Assembly: GCF_013407925.2 (NCBI RefSeq)
Contig: NZ_CP060201.1
Coordinates: 2,294,001 to 2,358,000, forward strand
Length of the DNA stretch: 64,000 nt
Reading direction: 5' to 3'
Origin: Pseudomonas protegens
GTDB lineage: Bacteria > Pseudomonadota > Gammaproteobacteria > Pseudomonadales > Pseudomonadaceae
Shown: positions 1 to 8,455 of the stretch, in pieces
Numbering within the stretch: position 1 is the stretch's first letter
Layout of the letters: every line of letters begins with the position of its first letter
Made by a program: the position numbers and the translations under genes
The notes under the pieces: model-generated
Seen by the model: the letters and a program-made list of their open reading frames with translations, nothing else
What the model was told of the DNA's origin: nothing
Database searches by the model: none

Positions 1-30
1 CTTCCTCTGGCAACGTACTGGAGGTGCGCA

Positions 31-1485
31 ATGAGCACCCCCGAGCTGATTCCGACCACGACGCTGGCGGACGATTTCCGAACCCGGGCCCACGAAGCCC
101 TGGGTGACCAACAACTGCGAAACAACTTTCGCAGCGCCATGGATTCACTCATGGCCAAGCGTGCGGCGTCGTTCAGCGATGCCCACGAAAGAGAACATTT
201 ACGCGCCCTGGGCAACGCGATTCGCGCCCGGGCGCTGTCCAAGCTGCCCGACCTGCTCGAGCGTCTGGAACAGAACCTGACCCGCAACGGTGTGACTGTG
301 CACTGGGCGGAAACGGTGGACGAGGCCAATGGCATCGTCCTCTCGATCATCCGCGCTCACGAGGCGCGGCAAGTGATCAAGGGCAAATCGATGGTCAGCG
401 AAGAGATGGAAATGAACCATGTCCTCGCTGAACAAGGCATTGAATGCCTTGAGTCGGACATGGGCGAATTCATCGTCCAGCTCGACCACGAGAAGCCTTC
501 ACACATCATTATGCCGGCGATCCACAAGAATGCCGGTCAGGTCGCGTCCTTGTTCCACGACAAACTCGGCGTGGAGTACACCAAGGACGTTGACCAACTC
601 ATTCAGATCGGTCGCAAGGTCCTGCGGCAGAAATTCTTCGAAGCCGATATCGGCGTCTCCGGCGTCAACTTCGCCGTGGCCGAGACCGGCACCCTGCTGC
701 TGGTGGAAAACGAAGGTAACGGGCGCATGTCCACCACCGTGCCGCCAGTGCACATTGCCGTCACCGGGATCGAGAAAGTCGTCGAGAACCTGCGAGACGT
801 AGTGCCGCTGCTTTCACTGCTGACCCGCTCGGCCCTCGGCCAACCCATCACCACCTACGTCAACATGATCTCCGGCCCGCGCAAAGAGCATGAGCTGGAC
901 GGCCCCCAGGAAGTGCACCTGGTGCTGCTGGACAACGGCCGCAGCCAGGCCTTTGCCGACAGCGAACTGCGCCAGACCCTGAACTGCATCCGCTGCGGCG
1001 CCTGCATGAACCACTGCCCGGTCTACACCCGGGTCGGCGGCCACACCTACGGCGAGGTCTACCCGGGGCCGATCGGCAAGATCATCACCCCGCACATGGT
1101 CGGCCTGGCCAAGGTGCCGGATCACCCCAGCGCCTCGTCGCTGTGCGGCGCCTGTGGCGAAGTTTGCCCGGTGAAGATCCCGATCCCGGCGCTGCTGCGA
1201 CGCCTGCGCGAAGAGAACGTCAAGGCTCCGGACAGCCCGCATCAAGTGATGCGCGGTCAGGGCAGCAAGTACTCGCGCAAGGAACGTTTTATCTGGAACG
1301 CCTGGGCCCGCCTCAACAGCTCGCCGACCCTGTATCGCCTGTTCACCCTGGCCGCCACCCGCCTGCGCGCCCTCACCCCGAGCAAGGTCGGCCCCTGGAC
1401 GCAGAACCACAGCGCGCCAAAACCCGCCGCCCGGTCGCTGCATGACTTGGCCCGTGAGCACCTGGACAAGCAGGGAGACCACTGA
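31..1485 (+). CDS. lutB: LutB, iron-sulfur subunit of the LutABC L-lactate oxidase
   Basis: 484 aa, usual LutB length. Residues about 70-300 form the LUD (DUF162) domain; a ferredoxin-type region follows with CIRCGACMNHCP (C319, C322, C325, C329) and CGACGEVCP (C372, C375, C379), which should hold 4Fe-4S clusters; the tail resembles the family's C-terminal DUF3390 part. LutABC proteins oxidise L-lactate to pyruvate in the cytoplasm and pass electrons on through Fe-S centres. The ATG follows a GGAGG ribosome site at 20-24. A TGA at 32-34 in another frame overlaps this ATG, so an upstream gene (lutA expected) may end there, but only ten codons are visible. lutC starts on the last base of this gene, indicating one operon. 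Confidence 0.93.
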   Translation: MSTPELIPTTTLADDFRTRAHEALGDQQLRNNFRSAMDSLMAKRAASFSDAHEREHLRALGNAIRARALSKLPDLLERLEQNLTRNGVTVHWAETVDEANGIVLSIIRAHEARQVIKGKSMVSEEMEMNHVLAEQGIECLESDMGEFIVQLDHEKPSHIIMPAIHKNAGQVASLFHDKLGVEYTKDVDQLIQIGRKVLRQKFFEADIGVSGVNFAVAETGTLLLVENEGNGRMSTTVPPVHIAVTGIEKVVENLRDVVPLLSLLTRSALGQPITTYVNMISGPRKEHELDGPQEVHLVLLDNGRSQAFADSELRQTLNCIRCGACMNHCPVYTRVGGHTYGEVYPGPIGKIITPHMVGLAKVPDHPSASSLCGACGEVCPVKIPIPALLRRLREENVKAPDSPHQVMRGQGSKYSRKERFIWNAWARLNSSPTLYRLFTLAATRLRALTPSKVGPWTQNHSAPKPAARSLHDLAREHLDKQGDH

Positions 1486-2156
1486 TGAGCGCGAAACACA
1501 ACATCCTCGCCAAGCTGCGCAACAGCCTGACCGGCACCACGCCGATTGTGGATAACTTCGACGAGGCGCTGGTCACCCAGCCTTACAGCTACAGCGCTGA
1601 ACAACGCATCCCGCAGTTGCGCAAACAGATGGAAGCGGTGCACACCGAAATCCACCTGAGCAACGGCGCCGATTGGCCAGAGTTGCTCGCCCGCCTGCTG
1701 CAGGAGCGCCAACTGCCCAGCCTGCTGATCGCCCCGAGCACGCCCCACGGCCAGCGGGTCACCCAGTACTGGGCCGAGCACCCGCAACTGCCGGCGCTCA
1801 AGGCCTACGACCGCCCGGTGGAAGAATGGAAAGCCGAGCTGTTCAACGACACCCCGGCCAGCCTCACCACCACCCTGGGTGCCATCGCCGCCACCGGCAG
1901 CCTGATCCTCTGGCCGACCCGGGAAGAGCCGCGGCTGATGAGCCTGGTGCCGCCGGTGCATTTCGCCCTGCTCAAGGCCAGCGAGATCCGCGACAACTTC
2001 TATCAGGTGCAGCAACAGATGAACTGGGCCGCCGGCATGCCGACCAACGCACTGCTGGTGTCCGGCCCGTCGAAGACCGCTGATATCGAACAAGTCCTGG
2101 CTTACGGCGCCCACGGCCCGAAAGACCTGGTGGTGCTGATCCTGGAGGACCAATGA
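1485..2156 (+). CDS. lutC: LutC, LUD-domain subunit of the L-lactate oxidase
   Basis: 223 aa, a single LUD domain as in LutC/YkgG proteins, with the family features 'TLGAIAATGSL' and 'LVPPVHFALL' that also appear in the LUD part of LutB ('TGTLLLVENEG', 'VPPVHIAVTG'). No cysteine cluster is present, so it is the non-Fe-S partner. The start ATG at 1485 overlaps the end of lutB and its end overlaps the next gene's ATG (2153) by four bases, so the three are probably translationally coupled. Function is taken from the family; the pairing with lutB makes the call firm. Confidence 0.92.
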   Translation: MSAKHNILAKLRNSLTGTTPIVDNFDEALVTQPYSYSAEQRIPQLRKQMEAVHTEIHLSNGADWPELLARLLQERQLPSLLIAPSTPHGQRVTQYWAEHPQLPALKAYDRPVEEWKAELFNDTPASLTTTLGAIAATGSLILWPTREEPRLMSLVPPVHFALLKASEIRDNFYQVQQQMNWAAGMPTNALLVSGPSKTADIEQVLAYGAHGPKDLVVLILEDQ

Positions 2157-4963
2157 GCCTACCGGCCGCTTTTCTGCGCGATGCCCAGCAACTGATTCCC
2201 CAGGAGCGGCGTTTCGACGACCCGCTCTCGACCCTGGCCTTCGGCACCGACGCCAGCTTCTACCGGCTGATCCCCAAGCTGGTGATCCGCGTCGAATCCG
2301 AAGATGAAGTGGTGGCCCTGCTCCAGCTGGCCCAGCGCGACCGCGTGCCGGTGACCTTCCGCGCCGCCGGCACCAGCCTGTCCGGGCAGGCCATCAGCGA
2401 CTCGGTGCTGATCGTGCTGGGGGATAACTGGAACGGCAAGGAGATTCGCCATCAGGGTACGCAGATTCGCCTGCAACCCGGGGTGATCGGCGCCCAGGCC
2501 AATGCCTGGCTGGCACCGTTCGGGCGCAAGATCGGCCCCGACCCGGCCTCGATCAACGCCTGCAAGATCGGTGGCATCGTCGCCAACAATGCCAGCGGCA
2601 TGTGCTGCGGCACCGCGCAGAACACTTATCACACCCTGGCCGGCATTCGCCTGGTGCTGGCCGATGGCACGCGCCTGGACACCGAGGATGAGGCCAGCAT
2701 CGCCGCCTTCCGCGCCAGCCATGGCCCGTTGCTGGAGCGCCTGGCCGAACTGGGCCGCAGTACCCGCGCCAACAGCGAGCTGGCGGCGAAGATCCGTCAT
2801 AAATACCGGCTGAAAAACACCACCGGCCTGTCCCTCAACGCCCTGGTGGATTTCGACGAACCGCTGGACATCCTCAGCCACCTGCTGGTGGGCTCCGAGG
2901 GCACCCTGGGCTTTATCAGCGCAGTGACCTACGACACGGTGATCGACCACCCGAACAAGGCCTCGGCGCTGATCGTGTTTCCCGATGTGGAAACCTGCTG
3001 CAACGCGGTGACCGTGCTCAAGAGCCAGCCAGTGTCGGCAGTGGAGCTACTGGACCGCCGCAGCCTGCGCTCGGTGCAGGACAAGCCCGGCATGCCGGCT
3101 TTCGTCCAGCAACTCTCGGCCAACGCCTGCGCGCTGCTGATCGAGTCCCGCGCCGCGTCCTCGTCGCTGCTGCACGAGCAACTGGCGCAGATCATGAATT
3201 CCCTGGCCGCCTTCCCGGTGGAAAAACAGGTGGACTTCACCGAAGACCCGCAGGAAAACGCCAAGCTCTGGGCGATCCGCAAGGACACCTTCCCGGCGGT
3301 GGGCGCGGTGCGCAAGACCGGCACCACGGTGATCATCGAAGACGTGACCTTCCCCGTGGAACAGCTGGCCATCGGCGTCAACCGCCTGATCGAGCTGTTC
3401 GATAAGCACCACTACGACGAAGCGATCCTGTTCGGCCATGCCCTGGAGGGCAACCTGCACTTCGTCTTCACCCAAGGCTTCAACAGCAGCGAGGAAGTGA
3501 ACCGCTACCAGGCGTTCATGGACGACGTGGCACAACTGGTGGCGGTGGAATTCGGCGGATCGCTGAAGGCCGAACACGGCACCGGACGCAACATGGCGCC
3601 CTTCGTCGAGCTGGAATGGGGCAGCGATGCCTACCAATTGATGTGGCAGCTCAAGCGCCTGCTGGACCCCAACGGCATCCTCAACCCGGACGTGGTGCTC
3701 AGCGAAGACCCGCAGATCCATCTGAAGCATCTCAAGCCGCTGCCGGCGGCCGACGAGATTGTGGATAAGTGCATCGAGTGCGGTTTCTGCGAGCCGGTGT
3801 GCCCGTCCAAGGGGCTGACCCTGAGCCCGCGCCAGCGCATCGTCATCTGGCGCGACATCCAGGCACGCAAACGGGCTGGCATCGATACGTCCGAGCTGGA
3901 GGCGGCCTATCAATACCAAGGCATCGACACCTGCGCCGCCACCGGCCTGTGCGCCCAGCGCTGCCCAGTGGGCATCAACACCGGCGAGTTGGTGAAAAAA
4001 CTGCGCAGTGAACACGCCACCCATAACGGCACCGCCGACTGGCTCGGCTCACACTTCGCCAGCACCTTGCAGGGCGCCCGCCTCACCCTGCACGTGGCCA
4101 ATGGCGCGCGCATGCTCCTGGGAGCACCGCGCCTGAGCAAGCTGTCGGCGAGCCTGACGCGCCTGTCCAAAGGCCGGGTGCCGCAGTGGAACAACGCCAT
4201 GCCCCAGCCGGAAAAGGCCATTCGCTTCAGCCCGAGCGTCAGCGATGCGCGCCCGCGAGTGGTGTACCTGGCGGCCTGCGTGTCCCGAGTGATGGGGCCA
4301 GCGGCAGGCGACAAGGAACAAAGCTCGCTCTACGAAAAAACCCGCGGCCTGCTGGAAAAAGCCGGCTATCAAGTGGTGCTGCCGGACAACCTGGACAACC
4401 TCTGCTGCGGCCAGCCCTTCGCCTCCAAGGGCTACGCCACCCAGGCCGAAGACAAGCGCCAGGAACTGATCGGCGCCCTGCTCCACGCCAGCCGGGGCGG
4501 CCTCGACCCGATCTACTGCGACACCAGCCCCTGCACCCTGCGCCTGGTGCAGGACCTGGGCGATGTGCGCCTGGACCTCTACGATCCGGTGCGCTTCATC
4601 CGCACTCACCTGCTGGAGCGCCTGGAATTCACACCACAGGAAGCACCGATCGCCGTGCACGTCACCTGCAGCACCCAGCACCTGGGCGAGAGCCAGGCGC
4701 TGATCGAACTGGCCCGGCGTTGCAGCAAGAATGTGGTGATCCCCGAAGGCATCCACTGCTGTGGTTTCGCCGGCGACAAGGGCTTCACCACCCCGGAACT
4801 CAACGCCCACTCCCTGCGCAGCCTCAAGGACGCGGTGCAGTATTGCAGCGAAGGCATCTCCACCAGCCGCACCTGTGAAATCGGCCTCAGCCAGCACGGC
4901 GGAATCGACTATCACGGTCTGGTCTACCTGGTGGACCGAGTCACCCGGGCCAAGGTGATCTGA
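2153..4963 (+). CDS. FAD- and Fe-S-binding D-lactate dehydrogenase (Dld-II type)
   Basis: 936 aa. Order of domains: FAD-binding type 4 (about 40-270, with 'AAGTSLSGQAISD' and 'GSEGTLGFI'), FAD-oxidase C-terminal domain (about 270-525, with 'EHGTGRNM'), two ferredoxin motifs (CIECGFCEPVCP, then CAATGLCAQRCP), and a CCG/heterodisulfide-reductase-like tail with 'CCGQPF' and 'CCGFAGDKGF'. This is the layout of respiratory D-lactate dehydrogenases that oxidise D-lactate to pyruvate. Lying directly behind lutBC with a four-base overlap, it would let one operon use both lactate isomers. Often called dld-II or lldE in Pseudomonas; naming varies, so no symbol is given. A 2-hydroxyglutarate or glycolate activity is less likely given the neighbours. 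Confidence 0.9.
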   Translation: MSLPAAFLRDAQQLIPQERRFDDPLSTLAFGTDASFYRLIPKLVIRVESEDEVVALLQLAQRDRVPVTFRAAGTSLSGQAISDSVLIVLGDNWNGKEIRHQGTQIRLQPGVIGAQANAWLAPFGRKIGPDPASINACKIGGIVANNASGMCCGTAQNTYHTLAGIRLVLADGTRLDTEDEASIAAFRASHGPLLERLAELGRSTRANSELAAKIRHKYRLKNTTGLSLNALVDFDEPLDILSHLLVGSEGTLGFISAVTYDTVIDHPNKASALIVFPDVETCCNAVTVLKSQPVSAVELLDRRSLRSVQDKPGMPAFVQQLSANACALLIESRAASSSLLHEQLAQIMNSLAAFPVEKQVDFTEDPQENAKLWAIRKDTFPAVGAVRKTGTTVIIEDVTFPVEQLAIGVNRLIELFDKHHYDEAILFGHALEGNLHFVFTQGFNSSEEVNRYQAFMDDVAQLVAVEFGGSLKAEHGTGRNMAPFVELEWGSDAYQLMWQLKRLLDPNGILNPDVVLSEDPQIHLKHLKPLPAADEIVDKCIECGFCEPVCPSKGLTLSPRQRIVIWRDIQARKRAGIDTSELEAAYQYQGIDTCAATGLCAQRCPVGINTGELVKKLRSEHATHNGTADWLGSHFASTLQGARLTLHVANGARMLLGAPRLSKLSASLTRLSKGRVPQWNNAMPQPEKAIRFSPSVSDARPRVVYLAACVSRVMGPAAGDKEQSSLYEKTRGLLEKAGYQVVLPDNLDNLCCGQPFASKGYATQAEDKRQELIGALLHASRGGLDPIYCDTSPCTLRLVQDLGDVRLDLYDPVRFIRTHLLERLEFTPQEAPIAVHVTCSTQHLGESQALIELARRCSKNVVIPEGIHCCGFAGDKGFTTPELNAHSLRSLKDAVQYCSEGISTSRTCEIGLSQHGGIDYHGLVYLVDRVTRAKVI

Positions 4964-4999
4964 ACTGACGCCTGCCAGGCGCAGGAACGAGCAACACCA

Positions 5000-5041
5000 G
5001 TGGCGAGGGAGCTTGCTCCCGCTGGGCTGCATAGCAGCCCC
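5000..5041. repeat. REP-like repeat between dld and a small periplasmic gene
   Basis: The sequence contains GGGAGCTTGCTCCC flanked by GC-rich inverted bases (GGGCTGCATAGCAGCCC), the form of a Pseudomonas REP element. It lies in the 328-base gap 4964-5291. The rest of that gap holds only a minor inverted repeat (5137-5153, GCGATA/TATCGC arms) and no gene I can support. Confidence 0.65.
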
Positions 5042-5291
5042 GCATCTGGGGCTCCCCCCCAGTTAGCCACAAGCCCGGTGCCTGCCCAGACCAGCCAGTC
5101 ACCAAGGCCTTCACTCCTTTGGGCGCCCACTCGAACGCGATAACCGCTATCGCCTTTCATCGCAAAAAAAACCGAACCCCGGCACCCGGCCAGGGTCCAC
5201 TTTCCAGGCCCGCACAAAAAGGGCTTAGCCCCACTCGGCCGCCCGTCCTGTTGACCGGCAGCACCGAGCCCCTGCAATCAAGGAGATCACC

Positions 5292-5579
5292 ATGAAGCGT
5301 TCCGCACTGGCTGGACTGTTCATCACCGCCGCAATGCTGGCCTCCCCGGTGTTTGCCGCCGGGCAAGAGGACCTGTGCCAGATCAACCTGCAAAAAATCA
5401 GAGACGCCAAGGTCAGCACCGAAGCCATGAGCTCGGACCTGAGCAGCGACATCGACGCCACGGTGCAGCAAGCCACCGCCGAGCACGCCAAAGGCACCGA
5501 GCAAGGCACCAAGAACTGCATCTCCCTGACCACCCAAGCGCTCCAGCGCTTGCAGAACAACACCAAGGGCGATCAGTAG
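5292..5579 (+). CDS. Small periplasmic protein of unknown function
   Basis: 95 aa with a clear signal peptide: MKRSALAGLFITAAMLASPVFA, cleavage expected after AFA-type residues near position 22. The mature part (about 73 aa) is helical, polar and rich in Ala, Thr, Ser and Gln, with two cysteines (in 'EDLCQ' and 'TKNCIS') that could form one disulfide. An AAGGAGAT ribosome site precedes the ATG. It is followed by a hairpin and the ssrA promoter, so it is a single-gene unit. I do not recognise a named family. Confidence 0.75.
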   Translation: MKRSALAGLFITAAMLASPVFAAGQEDLCQINLQKIRDAKVSTEAMSSDLSSDIDATVQQATAEHAKGTEQGTKNCISLTTQALQRLQNNTKGDQ

Positions 5580-5592
5580 CTCAATGCATTGA

Positions 5593-5610
5593 GCCAACCT
5601 TCGGGTTGGC
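5593..5610 (+). terminator. Hairpin behind the small periplasmic gene
   Basis: Perfect 7-bp stem GCCAACC/GGTTGGC with a TTCG tetraloop, 14 bases after the stop codon. The T run behind it is weak (CTTCTG), so it may be an RNA-stabilising hairpin rather than an efficient terminator. Confidence 0.55.
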
Positions 5611-5635
5611 CTTCTGCGCTCGCTTAGCGTAGAAT
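5606..5635 (+). promoter_or_regulatory. Candidate sigma-70 promoter of ssrA
   Basis: TTGGCC (5606-5611) and TAGAAT (5630-5635) are separated by 18 bases, about 32 bases before the mature tmRNA 5' end, leaving room for a processed leader. The -35 overlaps the hairpin of the preceding gene. Judged by eye only. Confidence 0.4.
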
Positions 5636-5667
5636 CCGCCCACCTGTTGGTAATGCACAACAGGTTC

Positions 5668-6061
5668 GGGGCCGTTTAGGATTCGACGCCGGTTGCGAAA
5701 CTTTAGGTGCATGCCGAGTTGGTAACAGAACTCGTAAATCCACTGTTGCAACTTCCTATAGTTGCCAATGACGAAACCTACGGGGATTACGCTCTCGCTG
5801 CGTAAGCGGCGCTAGCCCTTCCCCCCTGGTACCTTCGGGTCCAGCAATCATCAGGGGATGTCTGTAAACCCAAAATGATTGTCATATAGAACAGAATCGC
5901 CGTGCAGTACGTTGTGGACGAAGCGGCTAAAACTTACACAACTCGCCCAAAGCACCCTGCCCGTCGGGTCGCTGAGGGTTAACTCAATAGACACGGCTAA
6001 GCATGTAGTACCGACAGCGGAGTACTGGCGGACGGGGGTTCAAATCCCCCCGGCTCCACCA
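5668..6061 (+). ncRNA. ssrA: Transfer-messenger RNA (tmRNA)
   Basis: 394 bases. The 5' end GGGGCCGTTTAGGATTCGACG and the 3' end with a T-loop (GGGTTCAAATCCCCC) and CCACCA are the two halves of the alanine tRNA-like domain. The internal tag frame starts with a GCC resume codon at 5764. tmRNA frees stalled ribosomes and tags the unfinished protein for proteolysis. The last bases of the gene are the left attachment core of the genomic island; the mature RNA sequence is kept intact after insertion, and a new terminator follows at 6069-6098. Confidence 0.97.
5764..5805 (+). other. tmRNA proteolysis-tag reading frame
   Basis: GCC resume codon followed by AAT GAC GAA ACC TAC GGG GAT TAC GCT CTC GCT GCG and TAA, giving ANDETYGDYALAA. 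The ALAA end is the ClpXP/ClpAP degron usual in gammaproteobacteria. Confidence 0.93.
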
Positions 6062-6066
6062 AATGA
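6048..6066. repeat. attL core of the island (ssrA 3' end)
   Basis: CCCCGGCTCCACCAAATGA, covering the last 14 bases of ssrA plus five bases. The identical 19-mer occurs at 26146-26164; the flanking bases differ (C/T here, A/A there), which sets the repeat limits. Confidence 0.9.
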
Positions 6067-6068
6067 TC

Positions 6069-6098
6069 AAAAAAAGACGTCCATGGACGTCTTTTTTT
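6069..6098 (+). terminator. Terminator supplied to ssrA by the island
   Basis: A perfect 30-base palindrome: seven A, GACGTC, CATG centre, GACGTC, seven T. It starts eight bases after the tmRNA CCA end and can act as a bidirectional rho-independent terminator. The presumed native terminator now lies behind attR at 26173-26210. Confidence 0.85.
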
Positions 6099-6174
6099 GT
6101 GCCTGAAACCCAGTAAATTCGCGGCCTCCAGCGCTTTTGCGGTCTTTTGAGAGTTTCTGAGTTCCAGCCATTCG

Positions 6175-6224
6175 GGTATTCCAGACGGTATTCCAGCTCA
6201 TCCGGTGCTAATCTTTGGAATACC
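6175..6224. repeat. Left-end GGTATTCCA repeats, candidate integrase arm sites
   Basis: GGTATTCCAG occurs at 6175-6184 and 6187-6196 (12-base period), and its inverse TTGGAATACC at 6215-6224. All lie between attL and the integrase start. A further copy, GGTATTCCAA, lies near the right end at 26074-26083. Repeats of this kind near att sites are typical arm-type binding sites for tyrosine integrases or excisionases. Confidence 0.55.
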
Positions 6225-6248
6225 GAATCAGTGCTTGAGGACAATCTC

Positions 6249-7505
6249 ATGCCTGCTCAAAACCTCCGCCTCTCCGATCGACAGCTCAAGGGAGTCAAAC
6301 CCGCGTCCAAGGATTACGTCCTCACGGACGGTGACGGTTTGCAGCTCCGCGTACGCAGCAACGGCTCGTTGCTGTGGAATTTCAACTACCGCGAACCGGT
6401 GACCAAAAAGCGCATCAACATCGGTTTTGGGACCTACCCCGAACTGTCACTGGCGAACGCACGAAAGAAGGCAGTCGAAGCGCGCGAGCTGCTCGCCCAA
6501 GGCATCGATCCGAAGGTGCAACGCAATACGTTGAATGAAGCCAAGCGCGCAGAAACGGAACACACCTTCGAGAACGTGGCCACCGCCTGGTTCGAGCTCA
6601 AGAAAGACTCGGTCACCCCAACCTACGCCGAGGACATTTGGCGGTCGCTCACGCTGCATGTGCTCCCGGACTTGAGGACTACACCACTCGCTAAAATCAC
6701 CGCACCGATGGTGATCGGATTGCTTCGTCCAATCGAAGCGAAAGGCAGCCTGGAGACGGTCAAACGTCTTAGCCAGCGGCTAAACGAGATCATGACCTAC
6801 GGCGTAAATTCCGGCCTGATCTTCGCCAACCCGCTCACCGGCATTAGGGCAGTATTCAAGAAGCCCGAGAAAGAGAATATGGCTGCGCTTCCGCCCGAAG
6901 AACTCCCCGAGTTCATGCTGGAGATCGCGAACGCCAGCATCAAACGCACGACCCGCTGCCTGATCGAATGGCAGTTGCACACGATGACTCGTCCCGCCGA
7001 GGCGGCGACTACTCGCTGGGCTGACATCGACTTTGAAAGGCGTGTCTGGACTATCCCATCGGAGCGGATGAAGAAGCGCCGCCCTCACAGCATCCCGTTG
7101 AGTGATCACGCTGTCGCACTGTTAGTGTCACTGAAGACTCACAGCGGCCATCGCGAATACGTCTTCCCGGCAGACAGAAATCCACGCACCCACGCCAATA
7201 GCCAGACCGCCAACATGGCATTGAAACGCATGGGCTTCCAGGATCGCTTGGTCAGCCACGACATGCGCTCGATGGCCAGCACCATCTTGAATGAACATGG
7301 CTGGGATCCTGAGCTCATCGAAGTGGCCCTGGCGCACGTCGACAAGGATGAGGTGCGGAGCGCCTACAACCGAGCCGACTACATCGAGCGCCGGCGCCCG
7401 ATGATGGCCTGGTGGAGTGAGTACATCCAGAAAGCCGCCACCGGCAGCCTGCTCGCCTCAGCGTACGGCCAAATCAGAGACAAGGACGTGGTGCCGATTC
7501 GCTAG
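6249..7505 (+). CDS. P4-type tyrosine integrase of the island
   Basis: 418 aa from the ATG at 6249, preceded by GAGGA; an in-frame upstream ATG at 6147 lacks such a site and would run through the repeat region. N-terminal DUF4102 arm-binding domain (about 5-90, 'LRVRSNGSLLWNFNYR'), core-binding domain (about 100-200), catalytic domain with the Arg box in 'MTRPAEAATTRWADID', basic 'MKKRRPHSIPLS', HDMR, the 'LAHVDKDEVRSAYNRADY' segment with H and the tyrosine nucleophile. All catalytic positions appear present, so it is probably active. It would carry out insertion and excision of the island at the ssrA 3' end. Confidence 0.93.
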   Translation: MPAQNLRLSDRQLKGVKPASKDYVLTDGDGLQLRVRSNGSLLWNFNYREPVTKKRINIGFGTYPELSLANARKKAVEARELLAQGIDPKVQRNTLNEAKRAETEHTFENVATAWFELKKDSVTPTYAEDIWRSLTLHVLPDLRTTPLAKITAPMVIGLLRPIEAKGSLETVKRLSQRLNEIMTYGVNSGLIFANPLTGIRAVFKKPEKENMAALPPEELPEFMLEIANASIKRTTRCLIEWQLHTMTRPAEAATTRWADIDFERRVWTIPSERMKKRRPHSIPLSDHAVALLVSLKTHSGHREYVFPADRNPRTHANSQTANMALKRMGFQDRLVSHDMRSMASTILNEHGWDPELIEVALAHVDKDEVRSAYNRADYIERRRPMMAWWSEYIQKAATGSLLASAYGQIRDKDVVPIR

Positions 7506-8455
7506 CGCTGTACAGGCGCAAGAACTGCAGCAACAACTGAACGTTCAAGATTCGGGGCAAGCAGCCTCGCTTATCCGCTTCTAAGCGCGGGTCCATCCAA
7601 ACAGGGCTGCAAAGCCGCCCTGTTTGGATGGACCTTACTTTGAAGAGCAAAAAAGCGACCACGCTGTCCAGGATTTACCACGGAATTCCACCGGTGGATA
7701 AACGCTCTTCAAGTCCAAAGTGGCGCTGAATTTCGAACCTTGACCGGGTTTATCCACAGGCGTAGAACTGGCCGTGCAAGCGCTGTCGATGACAGCAACC
7801 CAGGTGGCCCGAACCTTGAAGGCCACGCCGCTCCCGCGGTGGTTCCCCCCAAAAGGCGATTCGCGTCCGGCAGCTCGCCCGGTCACCTCCCCGGTGATGG
7901 ATGCCTACTTCAGATCATGGCCCTCGTGCGCCAGACGACACTTCCTACTTCGCTGCCCTGCAGCAACCTATCCGCTTGGCCGAATCTTGCGCCAACCTGC
8001 GCCCGTCTCTTTCTCCTGGAAAGAGACGGGCGCTTCAAACACTGCTGCAGACCTCATCGCACTTGGCTTTGCGGCAACTCCTCTCGTGACAATTGGCGTG
8101 ACAAACGCCGACGTCACCAGCAACAGCGCTGTAGATGATGGTGCCGCAGACCACGGAATGGACTGCACCTGACTGACAGTCAGGTATGCCCCGGTCATCG
8201 CATCGCTGAGTTCACCCAGCTCAAGATCTTCAGGCGCTGGTCTCGTCAGCCAGTGCAGCCTCCACCCGTCCACCGGTATCGGTGCTCAGGAGGCCAGATC
8301 ATGAGATGCCCTTGCTCCCGGTTGTAAGGAGCCGCCAGTCCTGCTTAGTGGACACTCCCCACAGGTCGCAGGGGCCTTGATCCCTGATAACACTCAACAT
8401 TCTTGGCGGGATGACGTGGGGCGAGGATCGGAGAGCGGACGATGAGGTAACCGAC
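7506..8455. other. 950-base stretch without a supported gene
   Basis: No open frame here has coding character or a recognisable family. It holds a strong inverted repeat (7591-7633), a 9-bp inverted repeat with one-base centre (8167-8185, ACCTGACTG/CAGTCAGGT), and a DnaA-box-like TTATCCACA at 7750-7758. It may be decayed sequence or a control region for the next recombinase. Confidence 0.5.
7591..7633 (+). repeat. 17-bp perfect inverted repeat behind the integrase gene
   Basis: Arms GTCCATCCAAACAGGGC (7591-7607) and its exact complement (7617-7633) with a 9-base loop, 85 bases after the int stop codon. The stem is long and GC-rich but lacks a T tract, so it is either an inefficient terminator or a transposon-like end. 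Confidence 0.6.

Noticed and set aside
1..34. End of lutA
   Set aside because: A frame ends in TGA at 32-34, but ten codons are too few to identify; mentioned only under lutB.
7680..7760. Two DnaA-box-like sequences (7750-7758 TTATCCACA and an inverted near-match at about 7692-7700) as an island replication origin
   Set aside because: Only one is a perfect box, there is no replication gene or AT-rich iteron cluster nearby, and single boxes occur by chance.
7740..8172. Open frames of 130 codons or so behind the integrase
   Set aside because: Overlapping frames on both strands, no ribosome sites, no family features and unlikely composition; treated as non-coding.
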